Source of the DNA: Adiantum capillus-veneris
Taxonomy: Eukaryota > Streptophyta > Polypodiopsida > Polypodiales > Pteridaceae
Assembly (NCBI GenBank): GCA_014529385.2
Contig: CM043959.1
Location: 93,196,529-93,260,528 of the forward strand
DNA: 64,000 bases
Direction of reading: 5' to 3'
Below, piece after piece: positions 35,126 through 45,827 of this stretch. Within the stretch, counting starts at the first letter, position 1; the number at the start of each line of letters is the position of its first letter. The translations under genes were made by a program, and so were the position numbers. Under the pieces are notes generated by a model that was not told the origin of the DNA, did no database searches, and saw only the letters and a program-made list of their open reading frames with translations.

Positions 35126-37123
35126 TGGAGAGGGGGAAAGGGGAACACACCCAACACACAACAGAATGCCTCACTATAGCCCAGGGTATACACAGCGCCC
35201 CAATCCACTAGAGTTCACCTTCAAAACTAACCACTACCCGTAAACAAACCACCGCTTTCACACAACCACACGCACATACGCCTTGCAATGCACCAGACAG
35301 ACTCAATCACTCTGCTTCGCTCAATTCACAGCCTTCCGCACTCACACACCCTCTCTCTACCTCTCTTTGCACGACCAAACTGGGGGAGGCACACACGCCT
35401 ACACACGCCCGGAAACACACGCACACAAGCAGAGAAGAGAAGGGGGAAGGGGGAATGACGCCTTGAAATAGTAGGGAATAGTCTTCTAGCATAGGCAATG
35501 TCATGTACAACCAACACACTGCCGGCATGAACCTCGACAACCAAAACAATGAGCTCCAAAAGCTTTGGCAAGAAAAACCCTCCTTGGTCCAAAGACACTG
35601 GTCCAAAAAGACCCATACAAATGAACATAAGCACTCTTTTATAGGGGTGTGCCTAGAAATCCCAAAAAAGAAAAAATGTGGGGTGATCCATGTCGTGCAC
35701 TCCATTTGGAGTTCCTTTTAGAAGTTTTATGCATTGTCAACACTTGGCTTAGTTACTTTTGGAAACCTTTGCATGCTACACCTTGGCCTTTTCCCTTACA
35801 TTTTTTTGGCCGGCCGGATTTCCCTTCTCCTTGCACTTCAGTTGATTGTCGGCATCTCTTGGCAGTGGGACAGGCTCTTTACACGAAGGGGGAGGCAATA
35901 GCAACCTCGCTATTGCCCTCCCTCTCCCTCTCAAAAATTTGGTTCCCCAAGGGCCGCAGGACCCTCCTCTAGCAAGGGCCTGCCACTTCATCATCGGGTT
36001 CACACCCACGCGGGAGTCACCTGCCGCCATGCCTCGCCGGCTATGCCGCTCAAAACCACTGCGCCACCGCCTGCAGCGCCCCACGCGCAGACGCCATAGC
36101 TGCGCCCAAGAGAGCTCCACTCTCTCTCCTTGGATGCTTATGGAGAGCCTACGGCCCTGCCCATATACCGTGAGACTCGAGCTTGACACTGCGCATGTGG
36201 GGTATCCAGGCTGCCACGTGGCGGCCCAAGAGGCCATGGCCTTTTGAACTTCAAAAACAAAAACCCCATTACATTTTTAACACAAGCCTTTTTTTTGGCT
36301 TGCCTTCATCTGGCTCCCATTCTCCGCTCCCACCTCCTGTTGCCAAGCTGCGAAGCCCGGGTGAAAATTTGCATTGCTACTTTACTTCTCCATGATCCGC
36401 ACCGCTATTCGACTCCTCCAGGCCCAAGATCCGAGGCCACCAAAACATGACCAAATCATCTGCAATTAGTTCCGAGCAAGGACACCCAATCTTCTGACCT
36501 CCATACCTTTCCGCTCTGGACTCTGTTCGTCATGCGGTCACTTCCTGCTAGCTCCATATGGTGTACACTTTGCTCTAGAACTTCGTCGGTACTCAAAAGG
36601 CACCAGATGGCATGTACTCCAATGCGGTCAAGTGGGCTCAGACCCGACCCCCGAAAAAACTTCAAATGACCATATCTTGCAAACCATGGCTCCGATCCAC
36701 GATTCGAAAAGACGGGTAGGCTCCATAAATCGAGCTCTACGCACCTGTATTTTAAGTTCCACTTGGACCACGTGCCTCCAGCTGCCCTGTCCGGCAAGAA
36801 TCTGCAAACCACCAAAACTTTAACCTTCAATAACTTGGGCTCCGTAGCTCGGTTTGATGAGCCGTCTGGACCTGCTCCTTCAGCACTCCAAGCTCTTCAT
36901 TTCTGGACCCTTAGGCTGCACCCTATGCATCTCTTTCACCTGCTACCCCAATTAGCCCCTTATGTAGCCTTTCTTGGCCTATAAGCCGCATCATGCATAC
37001 ACTTCCGCTGCTACCTGTCATCCCATGAACTTCCTAGCTGCACCATCCCTTTGCCATGCTCCTGCTTGCCTATATACATTTGTCCATGCCATCTTGTAGG
37101 GTCAACACACTTTGGCTGCACCA
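35126..37123 (-). mobile_element. 3' LTR of element D
   Basis: 1998 bp, plus strand TGGAGAGGGG..TTTGGCTGCACCA. The minus-strand TATA box CTATAAAAG is at 35637-35645. Plus-strand ORFs within it recur in the other LTR simply because the LTRs are copies. Confidence 0.9.
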
Positions 37124-37140
37124 TTATTGCCCATCCCCCT

Positions 37141-37160
37141 GTTGAGCATTTATGCTCAAC
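37141..37160. repeat. Hairpin next to the polypurine tract of element D
   Basis: GTTGAGCATTTATGCTCAAC is a perfect 9-bp stem with a 2-base centre. It lies 17 bp from the LTR, beside the minus-strand GGGGGATGGGCAATAA tract. See the partly compensatory version in element A at 20378-20397. Confidence 0.75.
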
Positions 37161-37350
37161 CACATAAAAGCTTTATCCCACTATAAACTGCAAAACCTGG
37201 CACACACTATGAGAAAACTCAAACCATATGTACATAGTTTTATTGTATCCTACGGCCAAACCTTCAAGTGGGTTGCCCCACCCCCTGCATCACATAGACT
37301 CCACCTGGATCAAACACCTGACTCTGTTCACTTTCATCCATCTGTAATAA

Positions 37351-39253
37351 TCTCTAATAATGCCCTACCCAAACACGTAGCCATCCATACACACAATAGG
37401 CCCATAGCACTTTAGCACCTCTTCGAACATCATCTTGCCTCATCAACATGTATGGCTCTGCAAACAGATTACTCGAACCAACCGAACGAACTGGCTCTGC
37501 AACCACATCATCTGTATGAACCAACACTTCTGACCCTGCCTCCCAGCCATGTAAAGTAGAGCTCCTCTCAAAGGAACCTCGTATCTGATGGATAACATGC
37601 TGCACAGTTGCACTTACAAGCATACCTTTTAACCATGGGTTGCATACCTCTTTTGAAATCTTGGACACACCCTGGGAATCTCCTCCATATGCCATAGAAC
37701 ACATCTCTTGCACTGGCTTCATGCTCTCTTGCACCTCCTCTTCGAACTCACTTACACTGTCATTAAGCCCTTCATCATCGATTGGCCCTTCAAGGTCGCT
37801 CAGCACTTCCTTCTGTCCAGCTTCAGTCTCCGGCTCTTCAATCACCTCTTCTACAGTTGCATCAGTCTCCTCTAAGGAAGAGATAAACTCGTTCTCTACC
37901 GCCTCCACCTCCAGTTCCTTCATAGACACGGCTGCTTTATCCCTCTTGGCAAAAGCCTGCACATGGTGCACCACCATGGCACATTCTACCGCTACTTTCA
38001 TCATCACGGCCATTAGCATGGCACCACACACTACCTTCACCTGCATTCCATCATCTGTAGGTCTAGACCGCACCTTTTGGCTTTCATCAACTATCTCGGC
38101 TTGCTCTGTTCCCTGCTCTTCTTGCACATGGGCTACTACCATCTCATCAAACATATAAGAGGGCAGCTTTACCTTTACCAGTTTGGGTTCATCAGATTCC
38201 GTCTCTTCGTCATAGGATGTGGACTCATCCACTCTATCTTCCTCGCTTGCCTCCCATCAAATCGAGCTTGTATCATCATCGGCATCATCATCATATACCG
38301 ACTCCGAGCTTTGCAAACTTTCTTCATCAGCGTCTGAACCCGCGGTATCTGCATCTCTATTGCATTCTGCTACCTTTTCATGCAAACTTTCAACAAGACC
38401 ATGCTTTACCTCTTCAATCCATACTGGAACCTCCACCTCTGCTACCACTTTTGCATCTTGGTTCACCTTGACATGGAGCTTCTCCTCGTTGACAAGCTCT
38501 TCCACCCTCGGCACATGCACATCACAAACTGGAAACCTCCAAGGAATGTAACCAATAGTAGGTCTTACCTCCACAGGCCTTGCATTTTGCATAACTGGAA
38601 CCACCTTTGGTTGGACCCAAGAGCAATTCGCTACCTCCGCAACAAGTATATAATCTATTGGCTTTAGAATTCCCAACTCCAACTTCCGCTTCACCTTTCT
38701 GCTCTTTATCTTTGCTAGATAGACCATGTCTTCATAGGTATCGGCACCATCTTCGACCTTTTCTCTAATCCTCGGATGCAAGCACTCTAACAGCTTTGAC
38801 AACTTCAAAGATTGATTGCTTTTGACCCCATTCGCAATCTCTAACTGCTTCCAACAAGCTTCAAATTGCTCAATGAAAAGAGAGAAATCTTTACTTGCAT
38901 CCTGGCGTACCGCCTTCAGTCTTGCACCAGCTTTCTCTGCCGTAATCACCTCTCGAAGCTGCTCCAGAAACTGACTCTGCAACCCTTGCCATGATTCTCG
39001 ATCATTGCTATCTAAGCCATCAAACCACACCTTGGCTCATCCTCGCATTAACAACGGCATCGTCTGTACTCTTTGTGCATCCATGGACATACGCATCGAC
39101 AGCAACCATAATTACAAATCTGCTAACCAATCCTCGGGATCTTCCACGCCCGTAAATATGGGGCCCAAACCTGGCTCCACCATCTCTGTCAGCTTCAACC
39201 TCGACCGTGAGCCAACCGCTTCGTTGGCTAAAAAATACCACTTTCAATCGCAA
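37351..39253 (-). pseudogene. Element D gag plus acidic region
   Basis: On the minus strand GPIFTGVEDPEDWLADL starts a retrotransposon gag, continuing after a TGA near 39035 as AKVWFDGLDSNDRESW and FSLFIEQFEACWKQLE. An in-frame TGA at 38254-38256 separates it from a same-frame acidic region (38232-37354: SYDEETESDEPK, DLEGPIDDEGLN, ISKEVCNPWLKGML). The original protein was roughly 630 residues. There is no zinc knuckle, protease or reverse transcriptase. The acidic domain is unknown but conserved with element A, so it probably matters to the family. Confidence 0.75.
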
Positions 39254-39272
39254 ATTGGAGAATCAGACAGCT

Positions 39273-39289
39273 CCTCAGTGGGGGCACCA
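39273..39289 (-). other. Putative primer binding site of element D
   Basis: The minus strand reads TGGTGCCCCCACTGAGG five bases after the LTR end. Its complement ends in ACCA, as a tRNA 3' end would. Element A has a matching site at 48370-48386 with one change. The tRNA is not identified. Confidence 0.5.
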
Positions 39290-39294
39290 GAAGA

Positions 39295-41278
39295 TGGAGA
39301 GGGGGAAAGGGGAACACACCCAGCACACAACACAATGCCTAACTATACCCCAGGGTATACACAGCGCCCCAATCCACTAGAATTCACCTTCAAAACTCAA
39401 CACTACCCGTAAACAAACCACCGCTTTTACACAACCACACGCACGTACGCCTTGCAATGCACCAGACAGACTCAATCACTCTGCTTCGCTCAATTCACAG
39501 CCTTCCGCACTCACACACCCTCTCTCTACCTCTCTTTGCACAACCAACCTCGGGGGGGCACACACGCCTACACACGCCCGGAAACACACGCACACAAGCA
39601 GAGAAGAGAAGGGGGAAGGGGGAATGACGCCTTGAAATAGTAGGGAATAGTCTTCTAGCATAGGCAATGTCATGTACAACCAACACACTGCCGGCATGAA
39701 CCACGGCAACCAAAACAATGAGCTCCAAAAGCTTTGGCAAGAAAAACCCTCCTTGGTCCAAAAAGACCCATACAAATGAACATAAGCACCCTTTTATAGG
39801 GGTGTGCCTAGAAATCCCAAAAAAGAAAAAATGTGGGGTGATCCATGTCGTGCACTCCATTTGGAGTTCCTTTTAGAAGTTTTATGCATTGTCAACACTT
39901 GGCTTAGTTACTTTTGGAAACCTTTGCATGCTACACCTTGGCCTTTTCCCTTACATTTTTTTGGCCGGCCGGATTTCCCTTCTCCTTGCACTTCGGTTGA
40001 TTGTCGGCATCTCTTGGCAGTGGGACAGGCTCTTTACACGATGGGGGAGCCAATAGCGACCTCGCTATTGCCCTCCCTCTCCTTCTCAAAAATTTGGTGC
40101 CCCAAGGGCCGCGGGACCCTCCTCTAGCAAGGGCCTACCACGTCATCATCGGGTTCACACCCACGCGGGCGCCACCTGCCGCCATGCCTCGCCGGCTATG
40201 CCGCTCAAAACCACCGCGCCACTGCCTGTAGCGCCCCATGCGCGGACGCCATAGCTGCGCCCAAGAGAGCTCCACTCTCTCTCCTTGGATGCTTATGGAG
40301 AGCCTACGGCCCTGCCCATATACCGTGAGACTCGAGCTTGACACTGCACATGTGGGGTATCCAAGCTGCCACGTGGCGGCCCAAGAGGCCATGGCCTTTT
40401 GAACTTCAAAAACAAAAACCCCATTACATTTTTAACACAAGCCTTTTTTTTGGCCTGCCTTCATCTGGCTCCCATTCTCTGCTCCCACCTCCTGTTGCCA
40501 AGCTGCAAAGCCCGGGTGAAAATTTGCATTGCCACTTTGCTTCTCCATGATCCGCACCGCTATTCGACTCCTCCAGGCCCAAGATCCGAGGCCACCAAAA
40601 CATGACCAAATCATCTGCAATTAGTTCCGGGCAAGGACACCCAATCTTCTGACCTCCATATCTTTCTGCCGCGGACTCCGTTGGTCCTGCGGGTACTTCC
40701 TTCTAGCTCCATATGGTGTACACTCTACTCTAGAACTTTGTGGAGGCTCAGAAGGCGCCAAATGGCACGTACTCCAATGCGGTCAAGTGGGCTCAGACCC
40801 GACCCCCGAAAAAACTTCAAATGACCATATCTTGCAAACCATGGCTCCGATCCACGATCCAAAAAGACGGGTAGGCTCCATAAATCGAGCTCTACGCACC
40901 TGTACCTTAAGTTCCACTTGGACCACCTGCCTCCAGCTGCCATGTCCGGCAAGAATCTGCAAACCACAAAAACTTTAACCTTCAATAACTTGGGCTCCGT
41001 AGCTCGGTTTGATGAGTCGTCTGGACCTGCTCCTTCAACACTCCAAGCTCTTCATTTGTGGACCCTTAGGCTGCACCCGATGCATCTCTTTCACCTGCTA
41101 CCCCAATTAGCCCCTTATGTAGCCTTTCTTGGCCTATAAGCCGCATCATGCATACACTTCCGCTGCTACCTGTCATCCCATGAACTTCCTAGCTGCACCA
41201 TCCCTTTGCCATGCTCCTGCTTGCGTGTATACATCTGTCCATGCCATCTTGTAGGGTCAACACACTTTGGCTGCACCA
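39295..41278 (-). mobile_element. 5' LTR of element D
   Basis: 1984 bp, TGGAGAGGGG..TTTGGCTGCACCA on the plus strand; minus-strand TATA box at 39791-39799. It pairs with 35126-37123. Confidence 0.9.
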
Positions 41279-42000
41279 TCGTGTAAGTGTTGTGTGCACC
41301 GCTTCATTGTGGTGTGATAGCACTTGTAAGTGTTTACTAACAAAATGTGTTCAAACTCCACTAATATGGTTTTGGTTACCATCATAAGGTGGTGGACACC
41401 ATTCATGCAACAGCAGTAAAAATTCTATGGAACTACTATAACTGTTGCACCATGACTAAAAGCTACTACCTCACTTGGAAAAAGTGAGTTGCACCACCAA
41501 AAACTTTTGCACCTGTAACACCCCTACGAGTTTGTAAAACACGTCTGTTAGCATTGAGTAAACAAGACTTTTTAGTGGGTGAACACCACTTTGTAGGGTT
41601 TACGATGAAGCGTTGGTGCATTTCTAGTAAAAACTGTTTCTTAAACATTAAAACTTGCTACAAAACATTAAAAACTAGTTCAAACACACTAAAAAGTGGT
41701 GTGGAAACACAAGTAAAAGTGCTTCAAAAACATTTAGAACTATTGATAAAATTTTAGAAGTGGTTCAGATACAATTAGAGACCAGTATAGTAATGTTTCA
41801 CCACTTTTTAATGTTGCAGCACCACTAGAAAGTGGTGCAAAACACCAAAACAAGCTATAGCACCAATAAAAAGAAGTATAGAAACATAATGTTGTGGCAG
41901 TAATGAGTTGTAGCACCAATAAAAAGTTGTATAGAAACATAATGTTGTGCAGGAATATGAGTTGTAGCACCAATAAAAAGTGCTAAAAAAATATATATCA
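41279..42000. repeat. Right part of the transposase intron with AAGTGGT repeats
   Basis: Many TAAAAAGTGGTG and CACCACTTT motifs, plus a 57-60 bp unit (GTTGTAGCACCAATAAAAAG, TATAGAAACATAATGTTGTG) repeated near 41860, 41910 and 41955. No gene. It directly continues the sequence left of element D. Confidence 0.8.
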
Positions 42001-42730
42001 ATTACCTAAGGCTCCTCAAGAAGGTGGATTGGATGCTTTACATATGAACATCTAGCTAGTCTCTTATTGTAAACATCTTTCTTGTTGGGGGACACCCTCG
42101 TCTCATCCGTCCAAAATTGAAAGACTATGTATTTAACAATTTGAGTGATGTGAGTTCTCCGTGCATCATCTCTATGACACGCAGATGCAGGGAACGAACC
42201 ATCGGATTCACTTGACACTATTAAGTGATGTTTGGCTAAATATAAGTTTCTTTTGTGGATCCCTATAAGCTTGGCAGCTTGCGGTATGCTCATGTTAGTG
42301 TTTTGCTCCTTGCTTCCACCATTCACCAACATCATCATTGCTGATTTCTTCACAAAAAACTCGTCTGAAGATCTTGGGACCTTCACATGATTCAAAGTGT
42401 TGCGGATGTTTCTCAGCATAATTGCTTCCAACTCTTTGGATTTACTATGCATAGTAAGGAAGCAAGGATGTTGAAGAAGTTCATCAAAGATTTCCTTCCT
42501 ACCACTTGCATCCATTCCCACGGTTAATGTATCAAAGTGTTGTACCATAGATTGACATATCGTTCGTTTCTTTCTTTCATCCATCTCCCCTGTATTGCTT
42601 TCCGTCACAAAGTTGACCGTTGCTTTCATTTCTGAGCAGCCCAATATTCCCTCATTAATTTTATGCGCTGAAGTTGAGCTTCTCTACTCAATGACGATGA
42701 GCTGATAGACAATTCTTCACTGTGCTCCAT

Positions 42731-42997
42731 TGTTGCAGTACTTTCAAAGGATTGCTCTACAAGAAATACAATACAAATCATAACTACACGCTATACTTTT
42801 AATTAATACATGACACTTCTTGCACTAATTAGCAAGATACTAACAAAGCATAATAAGTGTTTACATACCTCAAGAATCATCAAGTAGAAGAGGAACCTAT
42901 AGAGATAGAGTTCGTGAGAGAGAGAGAGAGAGAGAAAGAGTGCGAAGAGAGAGAGAGATATATGAGCGCAAGCTCAGACACAAGAGGAGCCATGCTT

Positions 42998-43053
<56 letters not shown>

Positions 43054-43352
43054 CTAAGCGATACAGAAAGCTCAGCAAGAGCTCTGTGAGAGAGAGACAG
43101 AGAGGAGCTAGATAGAGCTCCAAGAGAGATCTCAGAGACAAAGAAAGCTCAGATAGGTTGTAACAGGAAAGAAGCGACGGACAATAACCCAGCGTTCAGC
43201 AGTAAATTACATTTAGTCTCATTAATTGTGGTACGTTAGGAGACTACATTGACGTAACTTAGGAGAGTGATATTCTTTTTGAGATTTGAAGCAACTTTAA
43301 AACACCCACTTTTAAGCGCAAAAAAGCAATGTCCTTGACATTACTTTCCAGG
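42731..43352. other. Promoter-side end region of element C
   Basis: A GA-rich stretch (42915-43125, including a (GA)n run at 43010-43048) lies upstream of the transposase start, then AT-rich sequence up to the terminal repeat. It probably holds the transposase promoter and 5' UTR, but no clear TATA box was assigned. Confidence 0.4.
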
Positions 43353-43374
43353 CCACCTATACATGCTTTCACCC
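43353..43374 (-). repeat. Right terminal inverted repeat of element C
   Basis: Perfect reverse complement of 25424-25445; followed by the TTAT duplication (43375-43378). Confidence 0.92.
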
Positions 43375-43378
43375 TTAT

Positions 43379-44113
43379 CCAATTTTCTCAAGGGGTTTCA
43401 AGATTTCTTTATTGACGACATCCCTTGTAAACTACCTCCTAAACGAGGCAGTGATACCATGCAATTGAACTTCTTCCAGGAAGTTCACCGCCTAACAAAC
43501 CTCCTTATAGAGTTTCTCAAGCTCAACAAGAGGAGATTATGCGGCAAGTGCATGAGTTAGTTGACAAGGTCATGGTTAGGCCTAGCTCATCTCCATTTTG
43601 TTCTCCTATGCTATTAGTGCAAAAGGAAGACGGCACATATCGTATGTGTTTTGACTATAGAGCACTAAATAGGATCACTATCAAGAATAGGTTTCCCGTT
43701 CCACGGGCAAAAGACCTATTTGATAAGCTACAAGGATGGACCTACTTCAGTAGGATTGACCTAAAAAGTGGCTACCATCAAATAAGGATAGTCAATCAAG
43801 ACATTGTAAGACCGCATTTTGCACTACGTTTAGTCTTTATGAATACATTTTCACGCCTTTTGGCTTGACCAATGCACCAGCCACATTCAACCGCTTGATG
43901 GAGAAGCTATTCAGACCTCACCGAACCTTCACTGGAGTGTTCTTTGATGATATTATCATCTACTCTAATTCATTAGACGAACACAAGCAACACCTCCAGG
44001 TAATATTTCAAGTTTTAAGAGAGAATAAACTTTATGTTAATCGAAAGAAAAGTGAATTTTTCTTGCAAGAGATTTAGTATTTATATCACATTATCTCTCA
44101 AGATGGCATTCAA
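43379..44113 (+). pseudogene. Element B reverse transcriptase
   Basis: The pre-RT segment (SNFLKGFQDFFIDD) continues from the protease side across element C. The RT blocks are CSPMLLVQKEDGTYRMCFDY, YFSRIDLKSGYHQIRI, NAPATFNRLM and FFDDIIIYS (FDD in place of YxDD, common in plant Ty3). Frameshifts occur at about 43540 and 43850 and a TAG at 44075-44077. Confidence 0.92.
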
Positions 44114-45827
44114 ATGGATCCTTCAAAGTTAGAGGTAATAAAAGCATGGCCTAAACTAAGAAATCTTCATGAACTAAGAAGCTTTATAGGTATGTGTGCA
44201 TACTATAGACGCTTCATAGAAAAGTTCTCACAAATTGCGGGACCATTACATGACCAAACAAAGAAAAGCGTTAGGTATGCATGGTCTTCTAAGGAGAACA
44301 ATGCTTTTGAAAAGCTTAAAGAAAATCTTATCTCTCAACCTGTGCTTACATTACCAAATCTCTCAAATCCATTTGAGGTCCAATGTGATGCTTGTGGTGA
44401 TTGCCTTGCAGCTGTTTTGCTTCAAGAAGGGCACGCCATAGGCTATGAAAGTCGAAGACTCGACTCTGTTGAGCAAGCTTTAGGCATATATGAAAAGGAA
44501 ATCCTCGCAGTTGTGCACTATTTATTGGGGACTCCTTTCATTCTGCGAACGGATCACCAAAGTCTTAAGTACTTCATGACACAGACCAAGATCTCTGACA
44601 AACAAATGAGGTGGGCAAATTTTCTTTCGCAATTTCATTTTCATATTTCTCACGTTGCTGGCAAGCATAATCAAGTAGCTGATGCACTCTCAAGACGACC
44701 GAGAGTGAATGCGGTTTCCATAGCAACTCACAATGATCTATCTTCAATGATAGATGAGTATGCTATTGATCTCGGTTTTCGAGATATTATTTCAGCCCTT
44801 GCACTAGGGAAGAAAGAGGAACCATTTACCTTACAAGATGGTTATCTTCTCTATGGCAATAGACTATGCGTTACTAACTCACTCCGTAAGAAAGTAATGT
44901 ATGAATCTCATGCTCCTCCTTATGCGGGGCATAGAGGGATTCAGTCTACCCTAAAGGGAATTGAAACATATTTCTATTGGCCTACCATGAAAGAAAGCAT
45001 ACAAGAGTATGTTTCTAAATGTGTGGTATGCCAAAAGACAAAATTTGATAGAGGGAAGCAACCTGGATTGCTTCAACACTTGCCAATCCCTAATTCACCA
45101 TGGGAGAGCATATCCATGGATTGCCTAAGTCTATCCATGGGATTGCCTAAGTCTATCCATGGGAATACGGGAATATGGACGATAGTAGACAGGTTTAGTA
45201 AACAAGCTCATTTTATACCTGTCAAAAAGACTATCAAAGCCCATCAAATGGCAACCCTCTTTATTTCACAAATTTTCAAGTACCATGGCTTGCCAATGTC
45301 CATAGTGTCAGATAGAGATCCTAGAATGACCAGTAATTTCTTGAAGGGTCTCTTTGAAAATTTAGGGACAAGGCTAAACTTCTTTTTGGCCTATCATCCA
45401 CAAACGGATGGCCAAAGTCAAATAGCTAACCTAACAATTCTTGATCTACTAAAAGCCTATGTAACGGAAGCAAATCAAAGATCCCAATGGGAGAAGTACT
45501 TACCCTTAGTGGAGTATGCTTACAATAATAGTGTACATACTTCCACGCGAAAAGCACCTTTTGAGTTAATTGAGGGAAGATCAAAAAGTCCCTTGCTACT
45601 TAAGGTACATGGGAAGATCTTTGTTGCAAATGAGTATATACAAGACCTACAAGGATCTTTTTAAAAGATTAAGGATGCTATCTCTATCTCACAGCAAAGA
45701 CAAAAGGTTGCTACTGATAAGCACAGAAGAGCCCAAGCCTTTAAAGAAAATGATTGGATCTTATTAAAATTTCCCAAGGCTCGATTAAGGCACACGATGG
45801 GCAAGAATCCTACGGGACAAGAGGTAA
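44114..45827 (+). pseudogene. Element B RNase H and integrase
   Basis: A 516-codon open stretch to 45664. RNase H has FEVQCDACGDCLAAVLLQEG, an IYEKEILAVVHY block and FILRTDHQSLKYF. Integrase has an HHCC finger (HAPPYAGHRG, CVVCQKT), MDCLSLS..IWTIVDRFSKQ (first Asp), IVSDRDPRMTS (second Asp) and YHPQTDGQSQIANLT, where the catalytic Glu is Gln. A tandem microduplication lies at about 45114-45160, next to the first Asp. After 45664 a frameshifted tail (ATDKHRRAQAFKENDWILLK) ends early without a chromodomain. Confidence 0.93.
45814..45827 (+). other. Polypurine tract of element B
   Basis: GGGACAAGAGGTAA, purine-rich, immediately before the 3' LTR. Confidence 0.6.

Larger units (their letters stand above)
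35126..41278 (-). mobile_element. Element D: gag-only LTR retrotransposon nested in element C
   Basis: 6153 bp with LTRs 35126-37123 and 39295-41278 that look only a few percent different by eye. A primer-like site follows the 5' LTR. The internal 2.2 kb encodes one gag/acidic polyprotein and no reverse transcriptase or integrase. Flanking bases are TACGT and TCGTG, at best an imperfect target duplication. It belongs to the same family as element A and must have moved with enzymes from elsewhere. Confidence 0.88.
31558..42730 (-). pseudogene. Transposase of element C, two exons split by a repeat-filled intron containing element D
   Basis: Exon 1 is 42730-42006 and exon 2 is 33432-31558. The start MEHSEELS at 42730 is followed by REYWAAQK, then a frameshift near 42625. 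Exon 2 has a Cys-rich segment (TCYCIVHVQM, CMCSCPIC, MGTCNACGVG), then VIDFAENYSFKEQNEIQSMH (first catalytic Asp), FKKHWIWSDGAASQFKAKRP (second Asp) and FFFSGHGKGEHDGDGAVIKR (third Asp region). This motif set is widespread in uncharacterised animal proteins from transposons. Defects are a TAG at the last codon of exon 1 (42006-42008, next to GTAATT), a TGA at 32827-32829 and the exon 1 frameshift. The protein would be nuclear and cut and join transposon ends. Confidence 0.8.
25424..43374. mobile_element. Element C: DNA transposon, Sola-like, 4-bp TTAT target duplication
   Basis: A perfect 22-bp terminal inverted repeat starts GGGTGAAAGCATGTATAGGT at 25424 and is mirrored at 43353-43374. TTAT flanks both sides (25420-25423, 43375-43378). 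Removing C and one TTAT joins the protease end to the pre-RT segment of element B in the same codon phase, which proves the boundaries. Length is 17951 bp, or about 11.8 kb without the nested element D. It carries a minus-strand transposase, a plus-strand spliced gene and an HAD phosphatase-like ORF. A 4-bp duplication is known for Sola-type transposons; the superfamily is my inference. Confidence 0.9.

Noticed and set aside
33964..35161. His/Val-rich minus-strand ORFs
   Set aside because: They are translations of the AAGTGGT intron repeat.
35283..36395. Plus-strand ORFs repeated at 39452-40550
   Set aside because: They recur because the two LTRs of element D are copies; no codon-level conservation or domain is visible.
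35121..41283. Clean target duplication for element D
   Set aside because: TACGT and TCGTG share only CGT in shifted positions; recorded as unresolved.
42857..43057. Arg-Glu repeat ORF
   Set aside because: It is a translation of GA-rich repeats upstream of the transposase.
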